Assembly: GCF_027172205.1 (NCBI RefSeq)
Contig: NC_070614.1
Coordinates: 31,992,501-32,056,500 of the forward strand
Reading direction: 5' to 3'
Source of the DNA: Podarcis raffonei
Taxonomy: Eukaryota; Chordata; Lepidosauria; Squamata; Lacertidae
DNA length: 64,000 nucleotides
Below, in pieces: positions 55,325 to 64,000 of this stretch. The translations under genes were made by a program, and so were the position numbers. Every line of letters begins with the position of its first letter. Position 1 is the first letter of the stretch. The notes beneath the pieces are model-generated. The model did no database searches. It was not told where the DNA came from and saw nothing but the letters and a program-made list of their open reading frames with translations.

Positions 55325-58150
55325 TCAGATTGCCCCCTCTTCATCACCACAGGGCTGCTTAAGACTTTTCCTCAGCCTATCCCAAAAGACAAGCTGAGCT
55401 GTCGGCTTCTCAGGCCAGTCTATGTAGGTCTTCTTCTTTACCAGCTTGGCCAACCGATGGTAAGATGAAAGCTGATACCTGGACCTGCGTTCCAAGAACA
55501 CCAGGATCAGTGTGTCATCTGGTTCTGCCAAGAGTCGGTATGTAGCCAGGCTCAACTCCAGAGAACACCAATGGTTGCACAGGGAGTGTGGGCTGATCAC
55601 ACAGATGGCCTTCCGGCTTCTGTAGAGGTTGTCCATAATATTGTCCACAATAGCCTTGCCCACCACAAAGTCCCTACTGTGTAGACAGAGCTTCAGGAAG
55701 GGAGGACCATTGCGCTCTAGGTTGGGTACCAGGTTCTGAAGGACCCAATTCTGGTCCTGTCTGCAGTAAGACACGAAGGCATCATATTCAAACCTCTTGC
55801 CTTTCCCTATTTCACCACACAGTCTATGCCACCAGCCTCGTAGTAGGTAGATGAGGAAGAAGAGCTCTGAACCACAGGTGACATGAATCAATAGGAATGA
55901 CATGAGGAAGAGGATCAGAGAGGAAGTGGCCATAAAGAGAATGAAGTCTATCTTCAGGATGCAATTGTGCTCAACAAATTGCAAGAACTTCTGAGATTTC
56001 AATGCCGTTGTCAGTTGCTGACACCTCAGTGGGTGTACAATAGATACAAAAAGGTCTTTCTTTCCTGATGCCCAGCTGACAAACCAGGCATTGGAACAGT
56101 AGCACCCAAAGTTGCCTGTGTTCAGGTAAAAGTACCTTAGTTGCCCCATTTGATCCTGAAAGCTAGCATCTAGGGTAAGGATTAATTCACTTTGCAACAC
56201 AAGAAGCTGCAAACTCTTCATGTCCCGAAATAAAACAGGGGATACATATTCCAGGCCCAATTCCATCAAGTGCAATACCTCCAGGTGAGTGAGGTTCTGG
56301 AAGAGATACTGGGCATCAGCTTTAGGAATATCTTTAATTGCATCTGCAAGGTTAAAAACCACCAAGACCCTTAGGTTTGATAAATGGGAAAAGTTGAAGT
56401 GTCCCCTGTAAGAACCCTGTACGATAACACTATGGTGAAGTTTTTCTAGGAGAGGGAAATCATGGAAAAAAGGCCTAGAGGTATTACAGGAAAAAATGAA
56501 TCCTGACAAATAAAGCTCCTTTACTTTGGGGAAAGAAGGCGATTTGCATGAGTCCACTTCAAGCTGATTACACTTGAGTGTTAATTTCTCCAAAGTGGAA
56601 AACATCTCCATGCTTTGTCTTCTAAATCTAACTCTGGATTTGGATAGAAGTTCAAGATTTTCAAGGCCAGGGATTGAAAAGCCCACATCCAGGTCACCAT
56701 AATTTATAAAACCAAATTGTAGTTCTCTCAGCATATTGAGACCTTGAGAGAAGTATGTTGTCAGCACTTCAATTGGGTTATGCCTTAGGTTCAAGAAGGC
56801 CAACCTGGAGAGGGAAGAAAAGGAATGATTTGTCAAATGAATAATGTAGTTGTTTTCCAGATTCAGTACCTTAAGTTGATGAAGTCCATAAAATGCCATT
56901 GAATCTATCCTTTCAATATTGCTGGCATAGAGTAAGAGCTCCTGTAAATATGGCAGGCAGGAAAAGGCGTAGGCTTGGAGGTTGCTGACATTATTTCCTG
57001 AGAAATTCATAGTCTGCAGCTTAGAGGTGAAATTCATCCTCTTATACACTGGTGGGCACAGGCCCCAGTGGAGGTTATTTACAGAAAGATCTAAAAGCTG
57101 GAGCTGGGGCATTTTGTATAGAAGCAAAGAATCTACATATTCTAGTTGGTTCCGCACAAGTGCCAATTTCTCCAGAGAGCGACAGGCATCATACTTTACA
57201 GCATCAAAGGTTTTGAAAAATATCCGGGACAGTGACAGAGAACAGAGGGAGAAACGGGAAGCCAAATCACAGACTGGGAAGGTCTGGCTCTTGAACCTTG
57301 GGTTGGTGTTTTCCAGTGAAAGGGAGTCAAGTTTTTCTATTTCTAATGCTAATATTAGGATATCACCCAGAGTCAGAGGGGAAAAGCTCCATCTTAGGTT
57401 CTGGAGAAAACATCTGTTTTGGCCTTCAGGACTCTTTCCCTCTTTCTGAGACCATGAGGTAGGGACAGCAGGAGCCAAGCTGCTAGGATGCTGCTTTTGA
57501 GACAAAGAGGAAGAAAAAGAATCTGGCATGCGTTGATTTACAGACCCTTGAGGTGATGACTTCAATGAGAGGAAGAAGTGGAGCAGCTCCAAAACGTGTT
57601 TCAAGCTGCATCTAGAAACAGAGAGCAGTTGGAGTTGATGAGACAGTGTTATATCTCCTCCTGTGGGACTGACATCACTTAGGACCAGAGTTTGAAGGGA
57701 GGGCATAGGGAAGAAGGTTTCACAAATGTTGATGAGTTTGGAACAAGACTGAAGATTTTGGAATACGATGAAAAGGTACTGCAATTTATTCAAGTCTATG
57801 AAAGCCCTGGGTGAGATAACAACATCCTTCTTTATTATGAGTCTCAGATAGTGGAGTTCTGGAAAAGCTTGGAAGGTTTGAGCTTCCAAGACTTTAATGT
57901 CTCCTGAGAGACAGAGTGCTTCAACCTCCTTGGGGATGGTGATGATGTCTTCTGGCAAGGAACATACATTCTGGCAGTTCACTATCAGCCTGGTGCTATT
58001 AGGTGGAGAGCAGCTGGGAAAGCGACGCGCCACATAAGACATCAGTGACCCTTCAATGGTATAGCATTTTAGGTTCATCAAAGCAAGAGAGAAAGGTTGT
58101 CCCAAGGAAAAAAGCATCAAGATGGCCAGCATTGTTCCTCTCTGTTGCAT
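55325..58150 (-). CDS. Toll-like receptor, TLR11 family (TLR13/21/22-like), single exon
   Basis: An uninterrupted frame of 941 codons plus stop, with ATG at 58150. Family role: membrane receptor, usually endosomal, sensing microbial nucleic acid and signalling through TIR adaptors. Residues 1-24 are a signal peptide. An LRR N-cap with Cys follows, then about 20 LRRs (for example LQLLDLSVNNLHWG, LKVLNLENNYIIHLTNHSF, LAFLNLRHNPIEVL). A Ser/Gln-rich insert lies near residues 200-245, with the LRR C-cap (CYC...C...C) at about 670-730. The transmembrane segment is about 735-757 and the TIR is about 786-930 (YDAFVSYC, NGPPFLKLCLHSRDF, WCSLELSLATYRLL, FW box LVFWDRL). TIR text is closest to TLR13/TLR22. 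The BB loop reads RDFVVG, where relatives have RDFxPG. The open frame extends five codons further to a GTG, not used as a start in vertebrates. An acceptor (TTTGCCAG) at 58205 implies a 5' UTR exon upstream. Confidence 0.93.
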   Translation of the reverse strand: MQQRGTMLAILMLFSLGQPFSLALMNLKCYTIEGSLMSYVARRFPSCSPPNSTRLIVNCQNVCSLPEDIITIPKEVEALCLSGDIKVLEAQTFQAFPELHYLRLIIKKDVVISPRAFIDLNKLQYLFIVFQNLQSCSKLINICETFFPMPSLQTLVLSDVSPTGGDITLSHQLQLLSVSRCSLKHVLELLHFFLSLKSSPQGSVNQRMPDSFSSSLSQKQHPSSLAPAVPTSWSQKEGKSPEGQNRCFLQNLRWSFSPLTLGDILILALEIEKLDSLSLENTNPRFKSQTFPVCDLASRFSLCSLSLSRIFFKTFDAVKYDACRSLEKLALVRNQLEYVDSLLLYKMPQLQLLDLSVNNLHWGLCPPVYKRMNFTSKLQTMNFSGNNVSNLQAYAFSCLPYLQELLLYASNIERIDSMAFYGLHQLKVLNLENNYIIHLTNHSFSSLSRLAFLNLRHNPIEVLTTYFSQGLNMLRELQFGFINYGDLDVGFSIPGLENLELLSKSRVRFRRQSMEMFSTLEKLTLKCNQLEVDSCKSPSFPKVKELYLSGFIFSCNTSRPFFHDFPLLEKLHHSVIVQGSYRGHFNFSHLSNLRVLVVFNLADAIKDIPKADAQYLFQNLTHLEVLHLMELGLEYVSPVLFRDMKSLQLLVLQSELILTLDASFQDQMGQLRYFYLNTGNFGCYCSNAWFVSWASGKKDLFVSIVHPLRCQQLTTALKSQKFLQFVEHNCILKIDFILFMATSSLILFLMSFLLIHVTCGSELFFLIYLLRGWWHRLCGEIGKGKRFEYDAFVSYCRQDQNWVLQNLVPNLERNGPPFLKLCLHSRDFVVGKAIVDNIMDNLYRSRKAICVISPHSLCNHWCSLELSLATYRLLAEPDDTLILVFLERRSRYQLSSYHRLAKLVKKKTYIDWPEKPTAQLVFWDRLRKSLKQPCGDEEGAI

Positions 58151-58204
58151 TGGCCTCCTTTCCACAGCTGAAGAGTTTGGATCACCTTAGAGGTGCCAAG
58201 TAAC
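58151..58204 (-). other. 5' UTR part of the TLR coding exon
   Basis: On the minus strand the run TTTGTTTTTCTTTGCCAG ends at 58205, giving a good acceptor, and 54 bases then lead to the ATG. TLR genes commonly have a non-coding first exon and one large coding exon. The upstream exon was not located; it would be in 58.3-64 kb or beyond. Confidence 0.5.
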
Positions 58205-59742
58205 CTGGCAAAGAAAAACAAACAGTTTGAGTTCACTTTGTTCAGCATCATCATCACCACCATCATCATTAGTCATCTTTCCTCTATGAAAGCTTGTCTG
58301 CCATTAGATTCCATTGGGAATCTAATCAGCTTTCAAAGAAGCCCAGTAGGTCTCTGTTCTTTTGAACACAGTTTGAAATTTAATAGTTTAGCACTTGAGT
58401 GGGGGATGTTTCATTCTGGGCAACCTTCCAAGGTCCAGTGATGGGTGTGGCAACTAATGTAAATTTTAACCTTTGTACAGTAGGCTAGTTTAACACACAC
58501 ACCTGCCAACAGCTCTATCCTTCATCCAGACAAGCAAGAGGCATTGCAGACCCACTCACAGCATCCCACACTGAATGTGAGTGAAGGCAACAATACATTT
58601 AAACAAATGGGACAAGACAATGTACCATACTTGGGTGAAGTCGGCTTATATTTCCAGGGGGTGGACCAGAATGAAGACTTCCACACTCTGTTCCACTGCC
58701 CAGGCTCCGCCCCCAACCTATTCCTGATTGGGCAGTTCACATTTGTTGTTGGTGAGCTATACTGCCATTCATAGCAGCTGACCAGAGGAGGACCCAATGG
58801 CCAGCTGCTACAAAGAGGCTGCAACCACCACTCACCTTTGATTCAGGTAAACGGCTTTTATCAGAACTCAAGAACAATCCTAGCCAGGCAAAAGCGTTGT
58901 GAAACAGAGCCAATGAAGGGCGTGGCCTGGAGAGAGTTTTAAGTACCAGATAGGGAGGACTGGAGGCTCATGTTCAGCCACTGGACCTGAAGTTCCTCAC
59001 TCCTGTTATAGTATGTTATTGGCTTAATGGGACCTGATAGCCAGTTGATAATCTGTTTATGTAGGTGAGGCAGATTAAGAAACAACGACACTAATTAAGC
59101 AACCACGAATACCTTTCCTATTTGGTTAAGAAGAGCAGTCATTGGGGAGTCAGGGCTGGTTGCATATTGCTTGTCTCTGGGGAACTGATGTGCAAATCAC
59201 CTCTTTGGTCTCCCCCTCCCCATATCCCTGTGTATATTTGTAAATAATCAAATATTACAAAAAAATAGTGTTGCATACCCCAGAGTCCCCCAAGCTATAA
59301 GAAGTTCCAAGGCCATCTCTACCTAGATTTGAGTACCTTTGGGTGAGAGAACACAGGCATTTTTGTAATATTTACAATGTTTCAGTGTTTGGAGCACTTT
59401 CTTTTTTTATTTACCAATGTATGGAAAGTGTATACAGTAATTGGAAGCCAAGAATCACAAGGCAGAAGATCCCTGGGGATCCCTTCAAGGCAGCCTTCCA
59501 GGTTGCACCCCGCCCCCCAGTCTTAACTGACTCCAAATACAAACTCTGTACACATAGTCTCCCTCTTTCAAAACTGCAAAATGAAAAAGGAAAACCATTT
59601 CTTCACAAACAAATGCCTTACATCTTCCCCATTCTCAGAGCTGGAGAGGTGTAATTTCCCCAAGTTCTAGTAATGCTCTTTAAAACACACCAAAAAAAAT
59701 TGCTTCTATACTAAAGCCCCTCAGTGCTGCTGACACATTGCT
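58205..59742. other. Upstream region of the TLR gene, no coding gene seen
   Basis: (ATC)n-like text lies at 58245-58270. Frames 58522-58824 (minus) and 59343-59654 (plus) have no domain. No convincing TATA/TSS or upstream exon could be fixed. Confidence 0.35.
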
Positions 59743-59754
59743 TTCCCATAATTA

Positions 59755-60039
59755 TTGTTGTTGTTCTTTAGTCATTTAGTCGTGTCCGACTCTTTGTGAC
59801 CCCATGGACCAGAGCACGCCAGGCACTTCTGTCCTCCAATATGCCTGTTGTCTTTGTCCATGGAGTTTTCTTGGCAGGGATACTGGAGTGGCTTGCCGGT
59901 TCCTCCTCCAGGTGGATCACATTTGGTCAAAACTCGCCACTATGACCTGTTCATCTTGGTGCCCTGCTCGGCATAGTTCATAGCTTCTCTGAGTTATTCA
60001 AGCCCCTTCGCCACGGCAAGGCAGTGATCCATGAAGGGG
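59755..60039 (-). mobile_element. Bov-B (RTE) LINE 3' end, copy 2
   Basis: On the plus strand it begins TTGTTGTTGTTCTTTAGTC and continues GTGTCCGACTCTTTGTGACC and CTTGGCAGGGATACTGGAGTG. A 12-bp TSD, TTCCCATAATTA, is at 59743-59754 and 60040-60051. 285 bp. Confidence 0.87.
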
Positions 60040-60297
60040 TTCCCATAATTACATGGGTGAAATTAAAAGTTCTACACAGCTCAATGCAATATTACATTTT
60101 ATTCTTCAACACGCATCCCTTTCCACACAATTAAAAAAACCTTCTATAATATTCACAATTAAGTCCCGATTGGCAGATCCCCTTTCTGGTCCTAATTGCA
60201 AATGTGCTGACTGCAAGTCCTTTTCATTTTAACTCTCTTGATCACAGCCGTGAGATTGGTGAATGTCCTTTTAGTTGCAACTTCAATAGTCTTTCTT

Positions 60298-60549
60298 AAA
60301 GCTCATCCATACTTCGGCTTTTCTGTGGAAACCCACTGCATACCACTGAACTGTAGCAAACATCAACCAAGCTTTCTTGGGATCGACATTTGCTTCAATC
60401 TAGAGGTAAACAGTGGGTTTTCCAGAGGAAAGCAGTGTGGCAAATGGAAAATCGGTCAGACCCATGCCCAGAAATATGGGATAAATGAAGAACTGCTTGG
60501 ACCCATGCTTTCTAGGCATGGGATAAGCAGAAGAGTGGACAAACCCTTA
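60298..60549. mobile_element. Palindromic MITE, AGGGCTCATCC family, copy 4
   Basis: Starts AAAGCTCATCCATACTTCGG and ends AAGAGTGGACAAACCCTT. The inner blocks GGAAACCCACTGCATACCAC, GCAAACATCAACCAAGC, CGACATTTGCTTCAATC and GAAAGCAGTG match the copy at 25107. Confidence 0.55.
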
Positions 60550-62649
60550 GTTGTCCCAGCACCAGTTTCTGTTCCCCTACGAAGGGTGGAAGTTTCAACT
60601 GCTCATTTATTCTCTCTCTTTTTGTAATAGTGAAATTGTACTATTTTGTTACAAACAGAAAGAAACCTACGCAAGGAAACCAGTAACCGATTCATTACAG
60701 ATCAGGAGAAAGCAGAAATCAATGAAATGGGTAAGACCTGAACATGGGATATTTAGAATTAAAGGCACGGGAGTTCTAAAAATCCTCAACAGCAGTTGGT
60801 CCTGCAATTGTGTTTTCTTGCAGAACAACATTGTCACTAATTGCATTTGAAAAAGAATAGTCCATACAGGAAAACACTAGACATCAACACTATGGCAGTG
60901 ACACTGTTCAGATGTGCCATAAAAAATGCGTAAACAAAGGATGGTGGTTCCAGTAATGTAGAAGCAACTGTCAGTCCTCAAATATCTCCTTATCATTAGC
61001 TCCCACTGAGGAAAGCAATCAAGCAACCATCCTGGGGCACTGAACCATAATCTTCCTTTAGAAAGAGAAATGAGCAGCCAGAAGCAGCAAAAGTGCTTTT
61101 CCAGTGATCTCTCCTCCAAAGGAAACGGCTTTCTCATGAAACTTCCTGCTCCTTAGGAAAGTGGGTGTCTAAATAGGTCCAGAGTGACAGCCACAGTACA
61201 TAACTTCTTTCAGGGTCACCCAGAAGTCCTCCTTTGGGACCTCAGAAAGGGCAAGGGAAGTTCTGGTATTGCCTCATACATCTTCCAGAATCTAATGACT
61301 TATTCCCAGTTCCGTCCCTAAGCCATACATACCACTGCAAAGAAGCTCTTCCTTTATATCGAGGCTTCCTTCAACACCACTCTTTCATCTCAGAGTGTTT
61401 TCCCACAGCTTGCTTACATGCAAAGCCCATGTCAACCCATCCCTAACCCTTTGCTCCCATCTGGCCGTACTGTCCAAGCCCAAGTTATAGAGCATTGTTC
61501 TTCACCAAGCTTTTCCACCCTTTCTATTCTATAACAGTTCCTAGCTGAATGCCCCATGAGATCTGTCCAAATGACAACCTGTGGTGTGCGGGGATTCCCA
61601 TCCACAAGTGTGCAAGACCATTGTTCATAAGTCACTTACCTCTAAGCAGCAACATTCAAAGACGCTTCATGTAGTTGTGGTTTGCAAAGGGAAAACACAT
61701 AAAAAGGCTTCTTCTAGATGAGGAAGTAGGAAAGGCACAATTCTAGTAAATTCTCACTTCTGCATAGAGTTCCAGTTTTTAAATTACTGCCTTAACTTGC
61801 ATGTGAAAGTTGCATGCAGCTTTGTAGTAAGAGTGAAAGAGGAATTGTGTCCTGAAGTGGAGTAGTGAGTAGTGAGATCTGCTATACCCTTTGTAACTAA
61901 GTTTATCCAGTAGAGATACTACTTGTATGAGACTTAGGGAGAGAAGTTAGCTTGAGGAGCAGGGAAAGAAATACTGGAAAAGAGAATGGCTAAACATGCA
62001 GTTCTAGCACCAGGATGGCGAAGCAAAGAGGTACTGGTAACTGGCTTTTTTCTCCCTTTTTCTCTAGGTTAGTTTTCAATGGGCTTATAATTTCATAGCA
62101 ATGTATTCTGTGCAACCTGGAGAACCCACACAGATAAAAGCTGACTTTTCCCCATTTGAATGGGTATTGTTAGAGGGTTCAAATGAACATCTTAGAGGTA
62201 AAGGACATCATGGTGTGATTTTCAGGAGAGGAGTGTGTCTTTGTCTCTGTGTGCATATGGTATGGCCTGTATGGTGACAATGCCATGGAACAATAGTTGC
62301 TCATCTCCTGCTGGGTCATATTTCAAAATGATTCTAGGATGTGCACCAAGTGATTAGACCAGGGACAGGATTCAAGCCGTGTCTCATACACACAGTGTCT
62401 GAGGTGCCTCAACCGCTTCAGTTTTTCACCCAAACCCACCAAATTATCATCACTTTGTCAATGAGTAACTGAAAAAGAAGGGGCAAAGCAACAGGTTCTC
62501 CAGTTTCCTATTTGAGTGTTCAGGCCCACATAATGTTAATTGCATGAGCCAAGAGAGCTGGTCCACACATATTCATCCCACCTCCACATCGCAGGTCATG
62601 AGTTCGGTAGGTTGCACCTACCAAATGCATAAACAGTACTGAAGAGGGG
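60550..62649. other. Stretch without recognisable gene
   Basis: Unique-looking DNA with short frames on both strands and no domain. No tRNA or long repeat is seen. It may contain 5' regulatory DNA of the TLR gene, but nothing specific is visible. Confidence 0.35.
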
Positions 62650-63053
62650 CAGGGCTGTCTTTACCCAGGGGTGCAAGGGGTGCGGGGCACCTGGGTGCCG
62701 AATTCACGGGGGCGCCAGGCACCTGCTGCTGAAGCCGCCTAAGCTCTTAACTATCTACCTGTTATGAAATAATAAAGAAGTTTAATCAAGCTAGAAAAAC
62801 AGAATACATATATTCCTAGGCATTACCGAAATGTATACCTACTGTTTCACTAAAGGACGTTTGACTTTGTGCGCTCATTTACCAAAGATGCGCCACGCCA
62901 GCGGCGGTGCTTGTCATTCACAACGGCGCGCTTGTCAGACTCAATGATAGCGCTTGACATTTTCAACAGTGCTGTGCACGCAAAATTAACTAAATTTGGG
63001 GGCGCTGGGCGGATCTGTGCACCCCGGTGGCACATATGCTAAAGTTGGCCCTG
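62650..63053. mobile_element. hAT-type non-autonomous element
   Basis: Ends CAGGGCTGTCTTTACCCAGG and TATGCTAAAGTTGGCCCTG (inverted CAGGGC...TTTA). The 8-bp flanks AAGAGGGG and AAAATGGG match at six positions, a worn TSD. A CpG-rich block lies at about 62890-62960. No transposase frame. Confidence 0.6.
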
Positions 63054-63162
63054 AAAATGGGTCAGCCCAGGACACAATGTGGGAGTAGGCTGAGCACAGC
63101 CACACTCCCATGGTTCATACAACTGACATTTTGTGGGCCTTCACATACAAAGAGAGTTCCTG

Positions 63163-63275
63163 CAAAGCAGGGATAGGGAAGCTGTGGCCCTCCAGATATT
63201 GTTGGAGTACAGATCCTATCCCTGACAATTGGCCATGCTAGCTGAGGCTAATGGGAGTTGAGCAATGCTCAACAG
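63163..63275. mobile_element. Worn hAT-like MITE
   Basis: GCTGTGGCCCTCCAGATATTG, GGAGTACAGATCCTATCCCTG, CAATTGGCCATGCTAGCTGAGG and AATGGGAGTTGAGC resemble the CCTCCAGATG-type MITE at 6932-7195 and 3935-4070. Confidence 0.5.
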
Positions 63276-63774
63276 TGCCCTACACTGTCATTCTAATATA
63301 TTCACTTGCTTTTAACTATTTAGGGTTACATTGCTTTTTCATACATGCAGGACCAAATTTGTGTATAAGATAGAAAGCATATATTTTATAAGGCTGTACC
63401 AGTGTTTTTCTACTACCTAATGAACTCCTTATAGCTGTGGTGGGTGGGTGTTTTAATGCTGGTCTTAGACTTTAAATATGGGCCATCAGGAAAGAAAGTC
63501 TTGACATTCATGCCACATGGGGTAAACACAGTGCTGCCTTATAGACATCAACAAAGATGTCCTGAATTGTGTGAGGAAGTTGCCTTTCTGTGCATAACTT
63601 TACATGAAGCTGTACAGGAGAACCTGTCCATTTATTCACCTATACAAATAACTCAGGGCAGAATTAAAGATGTATTGAGAAGTCTGTTGCTAGAAGCAAC
63701 CAGGTACTGAGGAAACTTCAGGAGCAAGGGCAAAACGGCTTCCCTCAATAATTAAGGGATATTAATACAAGGTC

Positions 63775-63838
63775 TGGGGTGCTCTGGTCCATGGGGTCAT
63801 GAAGAGTCGGACACGACTAAATGACTAAACAACAACAG
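63775..63838 (+). mobile_element. Bov-B (RTE) LINE 3' end, copy 3 (64 bp)
   Basis: TGGTCCATGGGGTCATGAAG, AGTCGGACACGACTAAATGAC and TAAACAACAACAG form the last bases of Bov-B. A 9-bp TSD, TACAAGGTC, is at 63766-63774 and 63839-63847. An extremely 5'-truncated insertion. Confidence 0.85.
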
Positions 63839-64000
63839 TACAAGGTCAGTTATTCCCCAAACTTTAAAGAAAGAAAATTGGGGTGGAAAGACCAAGGTAA
63901 AGGTTGTTTTCATGGAGCCAAGTTTAACAAGTACAATATATAAAACTGTGGTACATATTTAATGTTTCCATGTTACATAAGATGGGCACCTTAATCTCAA

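Noticed and set aside
58151-58165. TLR start at the GTG five codons upstream
   Set aside because: Vertebrate TLRs start at ATG. The ATG at 58150 leads straight into a good signal peptide, and a splice acceptor lies at 58205.

Overview
The window is vertebrate nuclear DNA from a squamate reptile, most likely a lizard. The evidence is the repeat mix: four Sauria-type SINEs, three Bov-B (RTE) 3' ends, L2 and CR1 3' ends, two young L1 tails, pogo/Tc1-like and hAT MITEs, ERV-type solo LTRs and a Ty3-type element. The three host genes have the spliced or single-exon structure of vertebrate genes. Nothing bacterial, plasmid or phage-like is present, and there is no CRISPR array.

Host genes, all on the minus strand. 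(1) 749-1106 is a coding exon of a LOTUS/OST-HTH-domain protein. A candidate CpG-rich promoter and non-coding first exon lie near 2.75-2.9 kb, and the rest of the gene runs off the left edge. (2) 25884-29192 holds three coding exons of an SBK2-like Ser/Thr pseudokinase/kinase (about 308 aa) that join in frame at consensus splice sites. A possible non-coding first exon sits near 38.0 kb. (3) 55325-58150 is a single-exon Toll-like receptor of the TLR11 family (TLR13/21/22-like, about 941 aa), with signal peptide, LRR ectodomain, transmembrane segment and TIR domain. The BB-loop proline of the TIR is replaced by valine. No functional link among the three genes is visible.

Layout. 0-3.6 kb: LOTUS exon, its promoter, two Sauria SINEs and a tRNA-Lys-headed SINE with a CR1-like tail. 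3.6-5.8 kb: MITEs, an ERV solo LTR and an L2 3' end. 6.9-7.2 kb: a tRNA-Asn-headed SINE nested in a MITE. 10.2-14.8 kb: a pogo-like MITE, an LTR carrying a hAT MITE, and CORE-SINEs. 16.1-19.4 kb: a broken Ty3/gypsy fossil. 21.7-22.4 kb: a MITE split by a Sauria SINE, then an L2 end. 25.1-29.2 kb: SBK2. 31.2-33.2 kb: a MITE split by a solo LTR, then an L1 tail. 39.9-42.4 kb: a dense stack of nested SINE and DNA elements and a solo LTR. 43.9-45.7 kb: an L2 with a long uninterrupted RT reading frame, then Bov-B. 50.2-52.4 kb: L2, an inverted repeat pair split by a MITE, and a hAT element. 53.7-58.2 kb: a young L1 next to the TLR gene. 59.7-63.8 kb: Bov-B ends and hAT-type elements.

Many insertions have target-site duplications (TSDs) that can be read directly, so element boundaries are often exact. 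Family names for repeats rest on remembered consensus features and were not checked against a library. I found no clear case of an entirely new system. The best leads are the atypical TLR signalling loop, the L1 that may supply the TLR poly(A) signal, the CR1-tailed tRNA SINEs, and an unclassified 87-bp dispersed repeat.
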